A stretch of DNA of 64,000 bases, taken from assembly GCF_900103875.1 (NCBI RefSeq), contig NZ_LT629705.1, forward strand, positions 1,807,001 through 1,871,000. Direction: 5' to 3'. The position numbers and the translations under genes were made by a program. The notes beneath the pieces were generated by a model that was not told the origin of the DNA, searched no databases, and saw only the letters and a program-made list of their open reading frames with translations. Origin of the DNA: Pseudomonas arsenicoxydans (GTDB lineage: Bacteria; Pseudomonadota; Gammaproteobacteria; Pseudomonadales; Pseudomonadaceae). Shown here piece after piece: positions 28,065 to 38,679 of this stretch; the first letter of the stretch is position 1, and each line of letters starts with the position of its first letter.

Positions 28065-29777
28065 ATGAGCGATAACACTGTGACTCCTGCCGCTGACGCA
28101 CCAGCCGTCAAACCTTCTCGCCGCTGGCCGGCCGTGCTGGTCGGGCTGGTCCTGGTAGCTGGCGTGGCAGGTGGATTGGGCTGGTTCATGCACAAGCCCA
28201 AGGCACCTCCGGCTGAGCTGGCCAGCGATAAACTGGGCATGAGTCGCCCGGACGGCCTGCTCGAAACCCATTCCTTGAGCCAATTGCCCAAGGACTTGCT
28301 GGCGGTACCGTTCCTCAAGGAAACCCTGACCGAAGATTTCGTCTTCTATTACGAAGCGCACGCCGATCGCCTCGGCTTGATCGGCAGTCTGCGGCGGATC
28401 ATTTACGAACATGACCTGAAATTGCAGGACAGCCTGATCGAGCAGCTCTTTGATCAACCGGCGGACGTAGCGCTGTGGCGTGGGGCGGATGGTCGTCTGA
28501 AAGACTTTTTGCTGGTGATGGATCGCGGCGGGCTGGCCAAGGTGCTGGAACCACTGGCCAAAGTGGCGCTGGATGACACGCAACTGACCAAACTGAGTGA
28601 CGTGAAAGTCGGCACCGACGATGTGGCGCTTTACCAACTCACCTACAACGCCAGCAAGGCGCTGGTGTTCGCTTCCCACGGCGACAAACTGGTGGTGCTG
28701 TCCAATCCGACCAAACTCTACGACCCCGAAAGCGGCGCATCCGAAGAACCGGGCAGCGTCTCGACCAAGGCCATTGCCGCGTTGCTCAATGGCGACAAAC
28801 TGTTCCCCGAAGCGTTTGGCCTGCCACCTCGGGCGCCAGAGGTGAAACAACGTCTTTCGGTCAACGCCAGTGTGTTGGCCATGGGTTATCAGCGTTTCAT
28901 CCCGAACTTCGCCGGTCTGCGTTTCGACATGGATGACAAAGGCTGGCACAGCTTCCTCGCCATGGATGAACTGGACAAGCAGCCGGACTTCGATTTCAAA
29001 CCCATCTGGCGAGCCATGCCGATGGGCGCTAGCGCCTGCGTCGCGTTGCCTCTGGCCGCCGAACAACAGAAACCGCTGCTGGTGAAACTCGGCGCCGACG
29101 AAACCGTGGCTCAGGCGCTGACCGAACACATGGCCGGTGCCGCCGGCCTGTGCTGGTACGCCGATTCGCGGTTGTACACGCCGCTGCTGGTGGCCAGCCT
29201 GAATGATGATGACAGCGCCAAGCTCGATGGCGACCTGAGCAACCTGTTCAGCTCGATGGTCGGCGCCTACGAGGGCAATGTTGCTGACCACGCGTTCCCG
29301 GTGGTCGAGAAGCAGGAAGGCACCACTCACCAATGGCAGCGCCAGGTCAGCTCCAATTTCGGCCCTTACGCGGCCAAGGACGCCGAGCAACCGGACGCGA
29401 TCACCGGCAAGGCATTCATGCGCGTGAGCCTCGCCCGTCACGGTTCGACGCTGCTGTTCTCCCTCGACGACAAGCTGGTGGACAAAGCCCTCGGCACCCT
29501 CGACAAACGTTTCCCGCCGATGGCGGACGTGGTGCCGAAGGACTTGCTGATGCCGGTCTACTTCGGCCCGGATTCGATGGCGCAGCTGATGCAACAGGAA
29601 ACCCTCGATAGCTTGCCCCAGGACATGGAACCGGTGTTCTACAACGCCGCGCAAACCTACCTGATCCCGAAATTGCGCAAGCTCGGCGGTTACGGCAAAT
29701 ACGCCCTGACCTTGCCCGAAGGCAGCGAGCCCGATGGCCACTGGCAATGGCTGCCGCTGGAATGGAAAGCCCTGTGA
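28065..29777 (+). CDS. magB: MagB, DUF2138/YfaA-like inner-membrane protein
   Basis: 570 residues: short cytoplasmic N-terminus, a single transmembrane helix (about residues 22-42, [20 protein letters not shown]), then a large periplasmic domain of the DUF2138 family (start [20 protein letters not shown]). In P. aeruginosa the homologue is reported to interact with MagD and may anchor it to the inner membrane. Start chosen at ATG 28065; ATG 28050, five codons upstream, cannot be excluded. Overlaps magC by four bases. Confidence 0.86.
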   Translation: MSDNTVTPAADAPAVKPSRRWPAVLVGLVLVAGVAGGLGWFMHKPKAPPAELASDKLGMSRPDGLLETHSLSQLPKDLLAVPFLKETLTEDFVFYYEAHADRLGLIGSLRRIIYEHDLKLQDSLIEQLFDQPADVALWRGADGRLKDFLLVMDRGGLAKVLEPLAKVALDDTQLTKLSDVKVGTDDVALYQLTYNASKALVFASHGDKLVVLSNPTKLYDPESGASEEPGSVSTKAIAALLNGDKLFPEAFGLPPRAPEVKQRLSVNASVLAMGYQRFIPNFAGLRFDMDDKGWHSFLAMDELDKQPDFDFKPIWRAMPMGASACVALPLAAEQQKPLLVKLGADETVAQALTEHMAGAAGLCWYADSRLYTPLLVASLNDDDSAKLDGDLSNLFSSMVGAYEGNVADHAFPVVEKQEGTTHQWQRQVSSNFGPYAAKDAEQPDAITGKAFMRVSLARHGSTLLFSLDDKLVDKALGTLDKRFPPMADVVPKDLLMPVYFGPDSMAQLMQQETLDSLPQDMEPVFYNAAQTYLIPKLRKLGGYGKYALTLPEGSEPDGHWQWLPLEWKAL

Positions 29778-30412
29778 CCGCACTCATCCGCGGCCTCGGC
29801 CTGCTGGCGATGTTGCTGGGCAGTCGCGCCTTTGCCACTGAGGCAGCGCCGCTGGATCCGCAGCAATCCCAGGTGTTCCGCGCCTGGTTCGTGCGCATCG
29901 CCCAGGAACAACTGACCCAAGGCCCGAGCCCGCGTTGGTATCAGCAGGACTGCGCTGGCCTGGTGCGTTTCGCCGCCAATGAAGCGCTGAAAGTCCATGA
30001 CGATAAATGGCTGCGCAGCAATGGACTGTCCAACCGCTATCTGCCGCCCGAATTGCAGTTGAGCGAAGCCCAACGCGGCCTCGCCCAACAATGGCAACAG
30101 GGCGGTGGCAAGGTCGGGCCGTACGTCAATGCGATCAAATTGATTCAGTTCAACAGCCATCTGGTCGGCCGTGATGTGTCGCAAGCCCGGCCCGGCGACC
30201 TGATGTTTTTCGATCAGGGCGACGACCAGCACCTGATGATCTGGATGGGCCGCTATATCGCCTATCACACCGGCACCACCACCCCCACTGACAACGGCAT
30301 GCGATCCGCGAGCCTGCAGCAACTCATGACATGGAAGGACACCCGATGGATACCCGACGCAGCCAACCCCAACTTCATCGGCGTCTATCGACTGAACTTT
30401 CTCTCCCAATGA
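29774..30412 (+). CDS. magC: MagC, DUF1175/YfaT-like exported protein
   Basis: 212 residues from GTG 29774, in a GTGA overlap with magB and preceded by GGAAAG. Signal peptide [18 protein letters not shown]. The mature part looks like an NlpC/P60-type cysteine-amidase fold: [17 protein letters not shown] supplies a D-C-x-G-L-V nucleophile motif and [20 protein letters not shown] supplies a His-containing strand. DUF1175 has no assigned activity; the papain-like reading is my inference. The stop overlaps magD by four bases. Confidence 0.84.
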   Translation: MTALIRGLGLLAMLLGSRAFATEAAPLDPQQSQVFRAWFVRIAQEQLTQGPSPRWYQQDCAGLVRFAANEALKVHDDKWLRSNGLSNRYLPPELQLSEAQRGLAQQWQQGGGKVGPYVNAIKLIQFNSHLVGRDVSQARPGDLMFFDQGDDQHLMIWMGRYIAYHTGTTTPTDNGMRSASLQQLMTWKDTRWIPDAANPNFIGVYRLNFLSQ

Positions 30413-33400
30413 TCGGTGCCCGCATGCTGCGTATCTGTTCGAAACTGCCGTTGTTACTGGCGCTGATTCTGCCGCTGACGCCGGTTAACGCCGAAGACAC
30501 CGTCGAGCCGAGCGGCTACACGCCGGTGGCCGGTGAAAGTTTTTTCCTGCTGGCCGACAGCAGTTTTGCCAGCGACGAACAGGCGATGGTGCGCCTTGAA
30601 GCGCCGGGCCGTGACTATCGTCGTTTCCGCATGGAGCCTTACGGTGGCGCCGACATTCGCGTGTATCGCATCGACAAGCCGCTGGATTTCCTCAAGCGCC
30701 AGAAGAACCTGCACCGCGTAGTCAGCGACGGCCAGTTCAAGGGCGAAGGCCTGTCGAATACCCTCGCGTACCTGTGGGACAACTGGTATCGCAAATCCCG
30801 CCGGGTGATGCAGCGCGCGTTCTCCTACGAATCGCGTAAACAAGTCACCGAAGAAGTGCCGGAACTGAAGATGGGCAACGCGATTGCCGCGCCAACGCCT
30901 TACGATGCGCAGCCGCAATTCGCCTTGATCCCGGGCCTGCCGGTGGTCAGCCAGTTCCGTTATCCGCTGTGGCAAGCCAAACCGATCCAGCCGCCTGAGG
31001 GCGTGAACCTGGCTGGTTCCTCCAGCGAGTTCGTCAGCGTTGCGCCGGGCAACGTGTACATCCCGTTGGGCAACCTGAAACCGGGCCTGTATCTGGTGGA
31101 AGCGCTGATCGGCAAGTACCGCGCGACCACGATGGTGTTCGTTTCCAATACCGTGGCCGTGAGCAAGATTGCTGGTGATGAATTGCTGGTGTGGGCCGCG
31201 CGCAAACACGAAGGCAGTTCGGTGCCCAAGGTCAATGTGCTGTGGACCGATGGCCTGGGCGTCATGAGCAGCGGCGCTACCGATGCCGATGGTTTGCTGC
31301 GTCTGAAACACGTCAGCCCCGAGCGTTCGTTCGTGATCGGCGAGGACGAAGAGGGCGGGGTGTTTGTCTCCGAAAACTTCTACTACGACAGCGAAATCTA
31401 CGACACCAAACTCTATGCCTTCACCGACCGGCCGCTGTATCGACCGGGGGATTGGGTGTCGCTGAAAATCGTTGGTCGCGAGTTCAAGAACGCCAGGGAT
31501 TCCGTGGCGCCGACGGCTGCCGACGTCAACGTGACCGTGCTCGATGCCACCGGCACAGCCCTGCAATCGCTGGCGCTGAAACTCGATTCCAAGGCCGGCA
31601 CCCAAGGTCGCTTCCAGTTGCCGGACAACGCCGTGGCTGGCGGTTATGAACTGCGTTTCAGCTACAAGGACCAGGCCTATAGCAGCGCCTTCCGTGTCGC
31701 CGAATACATCAAGCCGCACTTCGAAATCTCCTTGAACCTGGCCAAGCAGGATTACCGCACCGGCGAGCCGGTGAAAGGCAGCCTGGTGCTGCTGTACCCG
31801 GACGGTAAACCGGTGGCCAACGCCAAGTTGAGCCTGAGCCTGCGCGCTCAACAACTGTCGATGGTCGACAACGAACTGCAATACCTCGGGCAATTCCCGG
31901 TGGAACTGACCAGCACCGAATTGACCACCGACGCCAAGGGCAACGCGACCCTTGAACTGCCAGCCGCTGAAAAACCGAGCCGCTACATGCTCACGGTTTT
32001 TGCCAGCGATGGCGCGGCGTATCGGGTCAAGACCACCAAGGAAATCCTCATCGACCGTGGCGCGGCGAGTTTCAGTCTGCGCGCGCCGCAACGCTTCAGT
32101 GCGGTGGGCGACAAGGTCACGTTCAAGTATCTGAATGAAGGCGGCAGCGAACAAAGCAAAGCGGTGAAACCGAGCAGCTACGGTTGGGTGCGTCTTGAAG
32201 ACCAGAGCACTGGCGAAGGTAAACTGGCCGCCGCGGACAAAGGCTTCACGCTGGCCTTCGAACGTCCGGGCACCTACAACCTGACCTTGAAGGATGACCA
32301 TGGCCGTGTGGTTGGTGCGACGGGGCATTCGGTCACTGGCGACGGCGTCAAAGCCGTGCCGGGCACGGTGGAAATCGTCCTCGATAAACCTGAATACAAG
32401 GCCGGTGATGAAGCCCTGGCGCTGATCACCTTCCCCGAGCCTGTCAGTGATGCATTGCTGTCCCTGGAGCGGGACAAGGTCGAGGCCACGGCGCTGCTGT
32501 CCAAGGGCGGCGACTGGCTGAAGATGGAAAAACTCAGCGACACCCAATACCGCGCGCGCATCCCGGTGAAGGACACCTTCGCACCGAACCTGACGTTCTC
32601 GGTGCTGTACACCAAGGGCGGTCAATACAGCTTCCAGAACGCCGGCATCAAGGTGATCGCACCGCAGATCGACGTGGCCATCGCCACCGATAAAGAGACG
32701 TATCAGCCGGGCGATACGGTGTCGGTTGACCTGACCACGCAATTCGCCGGCAAGCCGATTCCGGCGCACCTGACGGTCAGTGTCGTCGATGAAATGATCT
32801 ACGCGCTGCAACCGGAAGTCGCGCCGACCATCGACCAGTTCTTCTACCACCCGCGCCGCAACAACGTGCGCACCAGCGCCAGTTTGTCGTTCATCAGCTA
32901 CGACGTCGCATTGCCGGGTAGCCCAGGCGCGCCGGGCAAAGCCAATCGCAGCGAGCGCGGCGTGAAAGTGCTGGAGCGGCCGCGCCGCGAAGACGTCGAC
33001 ACTGCCGCGTGGCAGCCTGAATTGGTGACCGACGCCAATGGCAAAACCCGTTTCACCTTTAAGATGCCGGATTCGCTGACCCGCTGGCGCATCACCGCAC
33101 GAGCCATCGCCGATGACGGTCAGGTCGGCCAGAAAAAGCAATTCGTGCGCTCGGAAAAACCGCTGTACCTGAAGTGGAGCGGCCCAAGCAAATTCCGCAC
33201 GGGCGACAAGCCGGACCTCGGTGTGTTCGCGTTTAGCCAGGCCGAAAAACCGGTCAAGGCTGAGCTGGTCATCCATTACGGCGGCGCCGATCAACGTGTG
33301 CCGGTGACCCTGAACAACGGCATCAACTACATCGCACTGCCGGCGTTCGCATTGGCCTCGGGTGAGTGGACCGCTGAACTGGTGCAGGACGGCAAAACCG

Positions 33401-34983
33401 CCGATGCGCTGGTCGTGCGCCTGACCGCCACCGGTGAAGGCTGGCAGGTCACGCAAAGCCAAAGCCTGGACGTGGCCAGCGGTGATACGCCGCTGACGCT
33501 GCCAGCGGATGCTACGGATATTCGCCTGCGTCTGGATGACAGTCCGCAAGCGCTGTTCCGCTCCGCGCTCGATGATTTGCTGAGCTATCCATATGGGGGC
33601 GTCGAGCAGACAGCCAGCCGTTTGCTGCCATTGAGCATCGCGTATCCGGCCTTGTCCTCGAACCCGCAGATCCGTGATCGCTTGCGCCTGATTATGCAAA
33701 ACAGCCGCCTGCGCCTGGTGCAAATGGCCGGGCCGTCGGCGAGTTTCACCTGGTGGGGCATGGACGGTGAGCCGGATGCATTCCTCACCGCATACGCCTA
33801 TTACGCCGATTGGCACGCCAGCAAAGCGCTGGAGTTGAGCCTGCCGCCGGAGCATTGGCAGCGGGTGCTGGAGGTGTATGCCAAGCAGGCGAAAAATACG
33901 CCGCTGTTGCAGCGCGCACTGATTCTGTCATTCGCCAAGCAGATGCAATTGCCGGTCAACACTTTGCTCAGCGGCTTGATGGATGACCTGTCGAAAGCCG
34001 GCGAGGGTAATGCGGCCAACCTGATGGAGGATGGCGAAGACAGCATTGTCATGAGCGATCCGGATTCGGCGCTGGGGCTGGCGGCGGCGCGTGCGTTGAC
34101 GGCATCTCTGGCGCGTCAGTCCAAGGTGACGCTGCCTGATGCCTTCAATCGTCAACTGCCGGATGCGCAGCAGCGTCTGGCCGTCAGTTCTCAACCGTTT
34201 GCCGAGGCGCTGAACCTGTCGCTGCAAACCTTCGATCAGGCTCACGCGAAAGCGTTGTTGCAGCGTTTGCTGCCGCAGCAATCGACGCTCGAACGTGCAT
34301 TGGCGCTGACATGGTTGCAACGCGGTATCGAACAGGCTTCGCCGACCATCGCACTGGCGCCCGGTGAGGGCTGGAAGAAACAGTACGGCGATACCGGTGA
34401 GATGTATTGGACATGGCAGGGCGCTACGCCGGTGCCTGCGGTGCTATCGCTGGCGGGAACGCAAGAGCGTCCGCTGCGGGCGGCGTTGAGCTTTCAGACC
34501 AAACAACCGCCGGTTGACCCGATGGCGGTGACCATCACCCGTCGCCTGTCGCGCCTGGTGCCGGGCGACGAAGCCTTCAACTTCAAACTTGAAGCGGTGG
34601 GTGGCAAACCGTTGTCCAGCGACAGCCTTTACCTGGACGAAGTGATCATCACCAGCAAAGCCGCGAAACCGCTGCGCTACGGCATGATCGAAGTGCCGCT
34701 GCCACCGGGCGCCGATGTCGAGCGCACCACGTGGGGCATCAAGTTGATGGGCAAGGCTGGCACCGAACCGACGGCGCTGGAGAAGGCGCGTTTCGAGCCG
34801 GGGCAAATGGCTTACGCGATTCCCGTAGATGCGTTGAGCGGCGAGTTGCGCCTGCGTCATCTGGTGCGCTTCTCGCAGAAAGGCCAGTTCAACCTGCCGC
34901 CGGTGCGCTTCACACAGGTCTACGCGCCACAGCATCAGGCCCAGGAACAGCAACCGGCGCTTGGCCAGATCACGGTCAACTGA
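30409..34983 (+). CDS. magD: MagD, bacterial alpha-2-macroglobulin lacking the thioester
   Basis: 1524-residue periplasmic macroglobulin-like protein. Signal peptide ([14 protein letters not shown]) followed by tandem MG beta-sandwich domains; [19 protein letters not shown] and [17 protein letters not shown] are typical MG openings, and [20 protein letters not shown] precedes the thioester-domain region. At about residues 1060-1068 the sequence is YPYGGVEQT, where thioester-bearing homologues have YGCLEQT, so no thioester can form. It is thought to trap or inhibit proteases entering the periplasm. Start ATG 30409 overlaps the magC stop; ATG 30424 is an alternative. Confidence 0.93.
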   Translation: MIGARMLRICSKLPLLLALILPLTPVNAEDTVEPSGYTPVAGESFFLLADSSFASDEQAMVRLEAPGRDYRRFRMEPYGGADIRVYRIDKPLDFLKRQKNLHRVVSDGQFKGEGLSNTLAYLWDNWYRKSRRVMQRAFSYESRKQVTEEVPELKMGNAIAAPTPYDAQPQFALIPGLPVVSQFRYPLWQAKPIQPPEGVNLAGSSSEFVSVAPGNVYIPLGNLKPGLYLVEALIGKYRATTMVFVSNTVAVSKIAGDELLVWAARKHEGSSVPKVNVLWTDGLGVMSSGATDADGLLRLKHVSPERSFVIGEDEEGGVFVSENFYYDSEIYDTKLYAFTDRPLYRPGDWVSLKIVGREFKNARDSVAPTAADVNVTVLDATGTALQSLALKLDSKAGTQGRFQLPDNAVAGGYELRFSYKDQAYSSAFRVAEYIKPHFEISLNLAKQDYRTGEPVKGSLVLLYPDGKPVANAKLSLSLRAQQLSMVDNELQYLGQFPVELTSTELTTDAKGNATLELPAAEKPSRYMLTVFASDGAAYRVKTTKEILIDRGAASFSLRAPQRFSAVGDKVTFKYLNEGGSEQSKAVKPSSYGWVRLEDQSTGEGKLAAADKGFTLAFERPGTYNLTLKDDHGRVVGATGHSVTGDGVKAVPGTVEIVLDKPEYKAGDEALALITFPEPVSDALLSLERDKVEATALLSKGGDWLKMEKLSDTQYRARIPVKDTFAPNLTFSVLYTKGGQYSFQNAGIKVIAPQIDVAIATDKETYQPGDTVSVDLTTQFAGKPIPAHLTVSVVDEMIYALQPEVAPTIDQFFYHPRRNNVRTSASLSFISYDVALPGSPGAPGKANRSERGVKVLERPRREDVDTAAWQPELVTDANGKTRFTFKMPDSLTRWRITARAIADDGQVGQKKQFVRSEKPLYLKWSGPSKFRTGDKPDLGVFAFSQAEKPVKAELVIHYGGADQRVPVTLNNGINYIALPAFALASGEWTAELVQDGKTADALVVRLTATGEGWQVTQSQSLDVASGDTPLTLPADATDIRLRLDDSPQALFRSALDDLLSYPYGGVEQTASRLLPLSIAYPALSSNPQIRDRLRLIMQNSRLRLVQMAGPSASFTWWGMDGEPDAFLTAYAYYADWHASKALELSLPPEHWQRVLEVYAKQAKNTPLLQRALILSFAKQMQLPVNTLLSGLMDDLSKAGEGNAANLMEDGEDSIVMSDPDSALGLAAARALTASLARQSKVTLPDAFNRQLPDAQQRLAVSSQPFAEALNLSLQTFDQAHAKALLQRLLPQQSTLERALALTWLQRGIEQASPTIALAPGEGWKKQYGDTGEMYWTWQGATPVPAVLSLAGTQERPLRAALSFQTKQPPVDPMAVTITRRLSRLVPGDEAFNFKLEAVGGKPLSSDSLYLDEVIITSKAAKPLRYGMIEVPLPPGADVERTTWGIKLMGKAGTEPTALEKARFEPGQMAYAIPVDALSGELRLRHLVRFSQKGQFNLPPVRFTQVYAPQHQAQEQQPALGQITVN

Positions 34984-34984
34984 T

Positions 34985-36616
34985 GTGATCCGCCCTCTGG
35001 TCTGGTGGCTGCTGTGTTTGATCCCTGCGCTGGCGACAGCGCAGGACGAACCGTTGCGCCTGGGCTTCAAGGGTGAATTGATTTCGTTGAGCCGCACGCA
35101 GGTGATTTCACGCCAGCCGATGCCTGCCGATTTACCGACCCCGTTGGGCAGTGTGTGGAAGTTGTTTGTGTACGGCTGGCTGGTGGATAGCGGCGCTCAT
35201 GAATCGCCTTATGAATGTCGCGGCCAGTCGAAGGACGAGGTTTATTGCTGTTCCGCGGGCGGCAAGATTGAACGCGATCAAGCGTTGGTGAAGTCGTGCG
35301 GGTTGTATTTCGAGCCGGCGCGCTTGGGCATCACTGCCGCTGACTGGCGCACGTATTGGCAAGCGCGACAGGCGCCGGAGTGGTTGCAGAACTTGCCGTC
35401 ATTGCAGCCTTCGACACGAGTGCCCGTGGCTGAGTTACTCAAGGCGCTGGCGGTTATGCCTGCGCAGGATCAGGCGCGGAGGGTATTGCTGGACGTGGTG
35501 TTGAACGCCGCTGACGGCAACGTCGTGGGTGAACTCGGTGGCCGGTTGCGGGTGAAAACCTGGAGCTGGTTGGGGGATCAGGATTCGTCGTCGCGTCAGG
35601 GCGGGTTTGCCGGTTGGACGGTGGACGGCACGCCAGTCTGGGCCGGTGGGCGCGGGACCAGCCAGATGGTGCTTCGTCATTACGGAGCGGCGTTGGCCTC
35701 AGTGTTGCCGGTGGATTGGCCCGCGGATGCCGGGCGCTGTGTCGAGGTCGGGCTGTTTTCCCGTTATCCGGTCGGGCGTGTTCTGGCCGGGGATCGAGTT
35801 GTTGCTCCCGGGCCTTTGCAAGGCGATTACCGCGTCGAGTTCACCAACGGCAATCAACTCGATATCCACAGCGACGGCGAACTGTTTTTGATGGGTGACA
35901 GCGCTTCACAACAGCTCGTCGCCCGTCTCGATCGCGAAGAATACGTCGCCCGAGTCCTGCAACGAGAAGCCAAACCCGAACCTGCCGAAGCCGCCAAAGC
36001 CCTGGCCATCGCCATCCGCACCTACCTGCTGCAAAACGCCACCCGCCACGGCGACTGCCTGAGCATCGACGACAGCAGCAGCCGACAACGCGTCGCCCCA
36101 CGCCCAGCCACTGCCGAATCACGCCAGATCGCTGCCTGGACCAGCGACCTGGTGCTCGCCGGCAGCACCGTTACCTACCATTCCGACCAGCCCGGCCCGG
36201 ACAAACTCTCCTGGCAGCAAGCCGTCGAACAAGCCAACGCCGGCCAACGCTACGACGCCATCCTGCTGCACGCCTATCCGCGCGCCAGCCTCAGCCGCTG
36301 GGACAACCCCGTCGCCTCCTGCGAAGCACTGCCTGCCGCCCAGGACTGGCTACAAACCCAACGTCGCGGCTGGCGCCAACGTCTGGAAAGCGAAGTCGGC
36401 TACAACGAAGTCAGCACCTTCGCCGTCTGCCGCCTGGCCTTCGGCCGCCCCTACGTCGACCGCGAACGCCAGCGTATCTACGTGCGCGGCGTGCTGTCAC
36501 TGCAAGACCGCCTCGACCTGACCCACGAATACCTGCACCTGGCCTTCGAAGCACACCCCAACGGCCAGGATGAAACCTACATCGAAGGGCTCGCCCGCCA
36601 CCTCTTGCTGGAATAG
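34985..36616 (+). CDS. magE: MagE, DUF2300/YfaQ-like exported protein with SpoIID-like and HExxH segments
   Basis: 543 residues from GTG 34985, with signal peptide (LVWWLLCLIPALATA). Three segments stand out. First, PLGSVWKLFVYG near residue 56 resembles the SxxK motif of penicillin-binding proteins. Second, REEYVARVLQREAKPEPAEA then KALAIAIRTYLL (about 315-350) resembles the SpoIID amidase-enhancer/lytic transglycosylase core. Third, the C-terminal THEYLHLAFEAH with a downstream Glu is an HExxH zinc-protease motif. The family is DUF2300, function unknown; the domain readings are inference. Codon use shifts to a uniformly C-ending style in the 3' half. Confidence 0.8.
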   Translation: MIRPLVWWLLCLIPALATAQDEPLRLGFKGELISLSRTQVISRQPMPADLPTPLGSVWKLFVYGWLVDSGAHESPYECRGQSKDEVYCCSAGGKIERDQALVKSCGLYFEPARLGITAADWRTYWQARQAPEWLQNLPSLQPSTRVPVAELLKALAVMPAQDQARRVLLDVVLNAADGNVVGELGGRLRVKTWSWLGDQDSSSRQGGFAGWTVDGTPVWAGGRGTSQMVLRHYGAALASVLPVDWPADAGRCVEVGLFSRYPVGRVLAGDRVVAPGPLQGDYRVEFTNGNQLDIHSDGELFLMGDSASQQLVARLDREEYVARVLQREAKPEPAEAAKALAIAIRTYLLQNATRHGDCLSIDDSSSRQRVAPRPATAESRQIAAWTSDLVLAGSTVTYHSDQPGPDKLSWQQAVEQANAGQRYDAILLHAYPRASLSRWDNPVASCEALPAAQDWLQTQRRGWRQRLESEVGYNEVSTFAVCRLAFGRPYVDRERQRIYVRGVLSLQDRLDLTHEYLHLAFEAHPNGQDETYIEGLARHLLLE

Positions 36617-36619
36617 GCC

Positions 36620-37435
36620 ATGAAACTCCGTTATCCACAGGTCTTCCTGTTCCTTTGCTCTTTTTGCGTATTGCCGACCGTATTTGCTGCTGAAAGCGCC
36701 GTGAAACTTGATACGCCTGTCGGCGGCTGGCGTGCGGGCGCTGTTGAGGGGGAAGGTGAAAACTTCCGTCAGACAGTCAACTACCCGGCTTCATCAGTGA
36801 ACACGCCAGTGGGGCAGGCCAACACCGCGCGCATCACTGGCCAGATCAAAGCCACGCCCAAGTCCGGCGAACCCGGCCGATTGATCGTCAACGGCGTCAG
36901 CATGCCGCTGAAAATTGATTCCGCCGGACGCTTTGATCGCCCGTTCTCGTTCCCCAACGGCAGCAACAGCGTCGAAGTCCGCAGCCCCGATGGCCAGCAG
37001 CGCCATCGCACGCAGTTTCTCAACGCCAGCGGCGGCGCAACCCCGGCCAAGTTGCGGGTGCTGCTGTCCTGGGACAGTGACAACACGGATTTGGATTTAC
37101 ACCTGATTACGCCCGACGGCGCGCACATCTGGTACGGCGACCGTATCGCACCGAACGGCGCAGCGCTGGATGTCGACGTGACGACAGGGTATGGCCCGGA
37201 GATCTTCGCCATGCCGGCGCCGATCAAGGGGCAGTATCTGGTGTATGTGAATTACTTCGGAGGCGGGTATCGGAGTGATGAAGAAGGGCAGGAGGATGCG
37301 GTTCAGCCGCTGACCACGGCGCAGGTGACGGTGATTACGGAAGAGGGGACGCCGAACGAGAAGATGGAGACGTTCCTGGTGCCGATGCGGGCGGTGGGGG
37401 AGTTGACGTTGGTTAAGGGGTTTAGTTATCCGTGA
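36620..37435 (+). CDS. magF: MagF, second DUF2135/YfaP-like exported protein
   Basis: 271 residues; signal peptide MKLRYPQVFLFLCSFCVLPTVFA, then PVGGWRAG and the same DUF2135 layout as MagA: VLLSWDSDNTDLDLHLITPD, YGPEIFAMPAPIKGQYLVYV, TFLVPMRAVGELTLVKGF. It is clearly a paralogue flanking the other end of the operon. It begins three bases after the magE stop. In P. aeruginosa MagF is reported to contact MagD. Confidence 0.87.
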   Translation: MKLRYPQVFLFLCSFCVLPTVFAAESAVKLDTPVGGWRAGAVEGEGENFRQTVNYPASSVNTPVGQANTARITGQIKATPKSGEPGRLIVNGVSMPLKIDSAGRFDRPFSFPNGSNSVEVRSPDGQQRHRTQFLNASGGATPAKLRVLLSWDSDNTDLDLHLITPDGAHIWYGDRIAPNGAALDVDVTTGYGPEIFAMPAPIKGQYLVYVNYFGGGYRSDEEGQEDAVQPLTTAQVTVITEEGTPNEKMETFLVPMRAVGELTLVKGFSYP

Positions 37436-37535
37436 GGCTCAGATACGGCGAGCGCGGTAATTGTGCAAGCACCTCTTGCACAGTTTGCGTCCGACCGTCA
37501 GCGCCGCTGACATTGGTTAGGAAGCTTTTCGACAG

Positions 37536-37564
37536 GCATTAAAAAGCCGGCTTGTGGCCGGCTT
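37536..37564 (-). terminator. Rho-independent terminator (minus strand)
   Basis: AAGCCGGC (37544-37551) pairs with GCCGGCTT (37557-37564), 5-base loop; read on the minus strand it is followed by TTTTTAA. It would end transcription coming from the repressor side; on the plus strand only a weak TTCT follows, so it may also slow the mag transcript. Confidence 0.65.
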
Positions 37565-37724
37565 CTCGGGGACTGGCTTGGTTCATTTTTGGTAAACCGC
37601 GCCAGCCTTCAAAACGTACACCCGGATCTTGCGTCCGGCTGTGGGACTTGGCGAGAAAATCATCTGCCTTGTCGGTGCGATCGGGCCGCGGGGCGGGTCG
37701 ATGCGCAAATGTGGGGCGCAGCAT
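37539..37724 (-). CDS. Possible small basic protein, uncertain
   Basis: 61-codon frame, strongly basic (17 Arg/Lys/His in the first 45 residues), no membrane helix, no recognised family. It ends exactly inside the minus-strand terminator, with TTTTTAA supplying its final Phe and stop, which argues mildly for a real short transcript. No clear ribosome site before its ATG. It lies in the 467-base space between magF and the repressor gene, in which I otherwise see only one REP unit. Confidence 0.3.
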   Translation of the reverse strand: MLRPTFAHRPAPRPDRTDKADDFLAKSHSRTQDPGVRFEGWRGLPKMNQASPREAGHKPAF

Positions 37725-37828
37725 ACTGATTTTTTTGGGGAATTCCCAGTGCGATGTGCGTATTAGAGCTGTCGGGGCTTGGGATCAAGTGACCTGTCCG
37801 GATTTTTTCGGGTGAATGTTGCATCGCC

Positions 37829-37853
37829 TTCGCGGGCAAGCCCGCTCCCACAA
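37829..37853. repeat. Single REP unit (family A)
   Basis: One arm only, TTCGCGGGCAAGCCCGCTCC followed by CACAA, with no inverted partner within 100 bases. Located 50 bases after the repressor stop. Confidence 0.75.
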
Positions 37854-37902
37854 GGATCGTGTGATGCCGGTGGAGGTAGGCTGGCCCGTGAGAATGTGGA
37901 TG

Positions 37903-38649
37903 TCACAGAAACGGCACCACCGGCCGCCGCTTGTTCAGCGTCGACCACCAGAACACCCAGCCCAACACCCGGATGTTCTGCTTATCAATCTGTTCGGCAT
38001 TGAAGATCTCGTCGGGATGTTCGGCCTTGTTGTAGCTGCGCAAGCGCAACGCATTGCCTGGCATCCGGTGCAGGTATTTGATTCGCAGCATTCCGTCGTG
38101 CTCGATCGCGTAAATCTCTCCGTCGATCACCTTGGTCAGCCCCCGGTCGACGGCGAGTGTGGAGCCATCCTCAATCCTTGCCCCCATGCCGTTACCGACC
38201 ATCTGGACGCAGAACACATCCGCATGGTTGATTTCCAGGGAGTCGAGGTGGCTTTTGGGCAGGCGGATGGATTGGCCGGGGTCTTCGACGACGTGGGTTT
38301 TGCTGGACCCAGGGTTGATGGGCCTTTCCTTGTAGACGGGCAGTTCGATGTCAGTGGGTTCAATGACCGTATAGATGCCGCGAATCGCCTGGGCGTCGAA
38401 GGTGTTACCCGACTCGTCGAGCAAGCGCAGGTGTTTGGAGTCCTGTGGGCCTTCGCCTGTCTTGAGCCAGTCGCTGTTGACCGAGAGTAATCTGGAGACC
38501 TCTTCCATGCGGTAGGCGGGCACACCGCGGGTGTACCAGTTGTGGATGTTTTGAGCCTCCGTGTCGAAAAAAGCGGCAAATCCTGTCGTCGTGATCTTCG
38601 CTTTTTCGAGGAGTGCTTTGAACCGTGGGCCGCTAGTGTTCTTTTTCAT
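37903..38649 (-). CDS. CI/LexA-type repressor with Ser-less S24 domain
   Basis: 248 residues: N-terminal phage-repressor helix-turn-helix (about 8-65, ending LLSVNSDWLKTGEGP) and a C-terminal S24 LexA-like domain. The normal nucleophile motif GxSMxP reads VGNGMGARIEDG, so the catalytic serine is Gly and the following E-P is G-A; the general-base lysine region IKYLHR is kept. RecA-stimulated self-cleavage is therefore not expected. PrtR-like pyocin repressors are the nearest relatives I can name. ATG 38649 chosen over GTG 38655. No structural phage genes are adjacent. Confidence 0.85.
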   Translation of the reverse strand: MKKNTSGPRFKALLEKAKITTTGFAAFFDTEAQNIHNWYTRGVPAYRMEEVSRLLSVNSDWLKTGEGPQDSKHLRLLDESGNTFDAQAIRGIYTVIEPTDIELPVYKERPINPGSSKTHVVEDPGQSIRLPKSHLDSLEINHADVFCVQMVGNGMGARIEDGSTLAVDRGLTKVIDGEIYAIEHDGMLRIKYLHRMPGNALRLRSYNKAEHPDEIFNAEQIDKQNIRVLGWVFWWSTLNKRRPVVPFL

Positions 38650-38679
38650 AAACACGAGTCTACGGGCGCAGGGCGGGGC

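Noticed and set aside
27243..29783. Minus-strand frame of 846 codons opposite magA/magB
   Set aside because: Plus-strand genes have signal peptides, ribosome sites and overlapping starts; the antisense frame has low-complexity His/Gln/Arg composition.
30454..33855. Minus-strand frame of 1133 codons opposite magD
   Set aside because: Same reason: magD shows macroglobulin domains; the antisense product has shadow composition.
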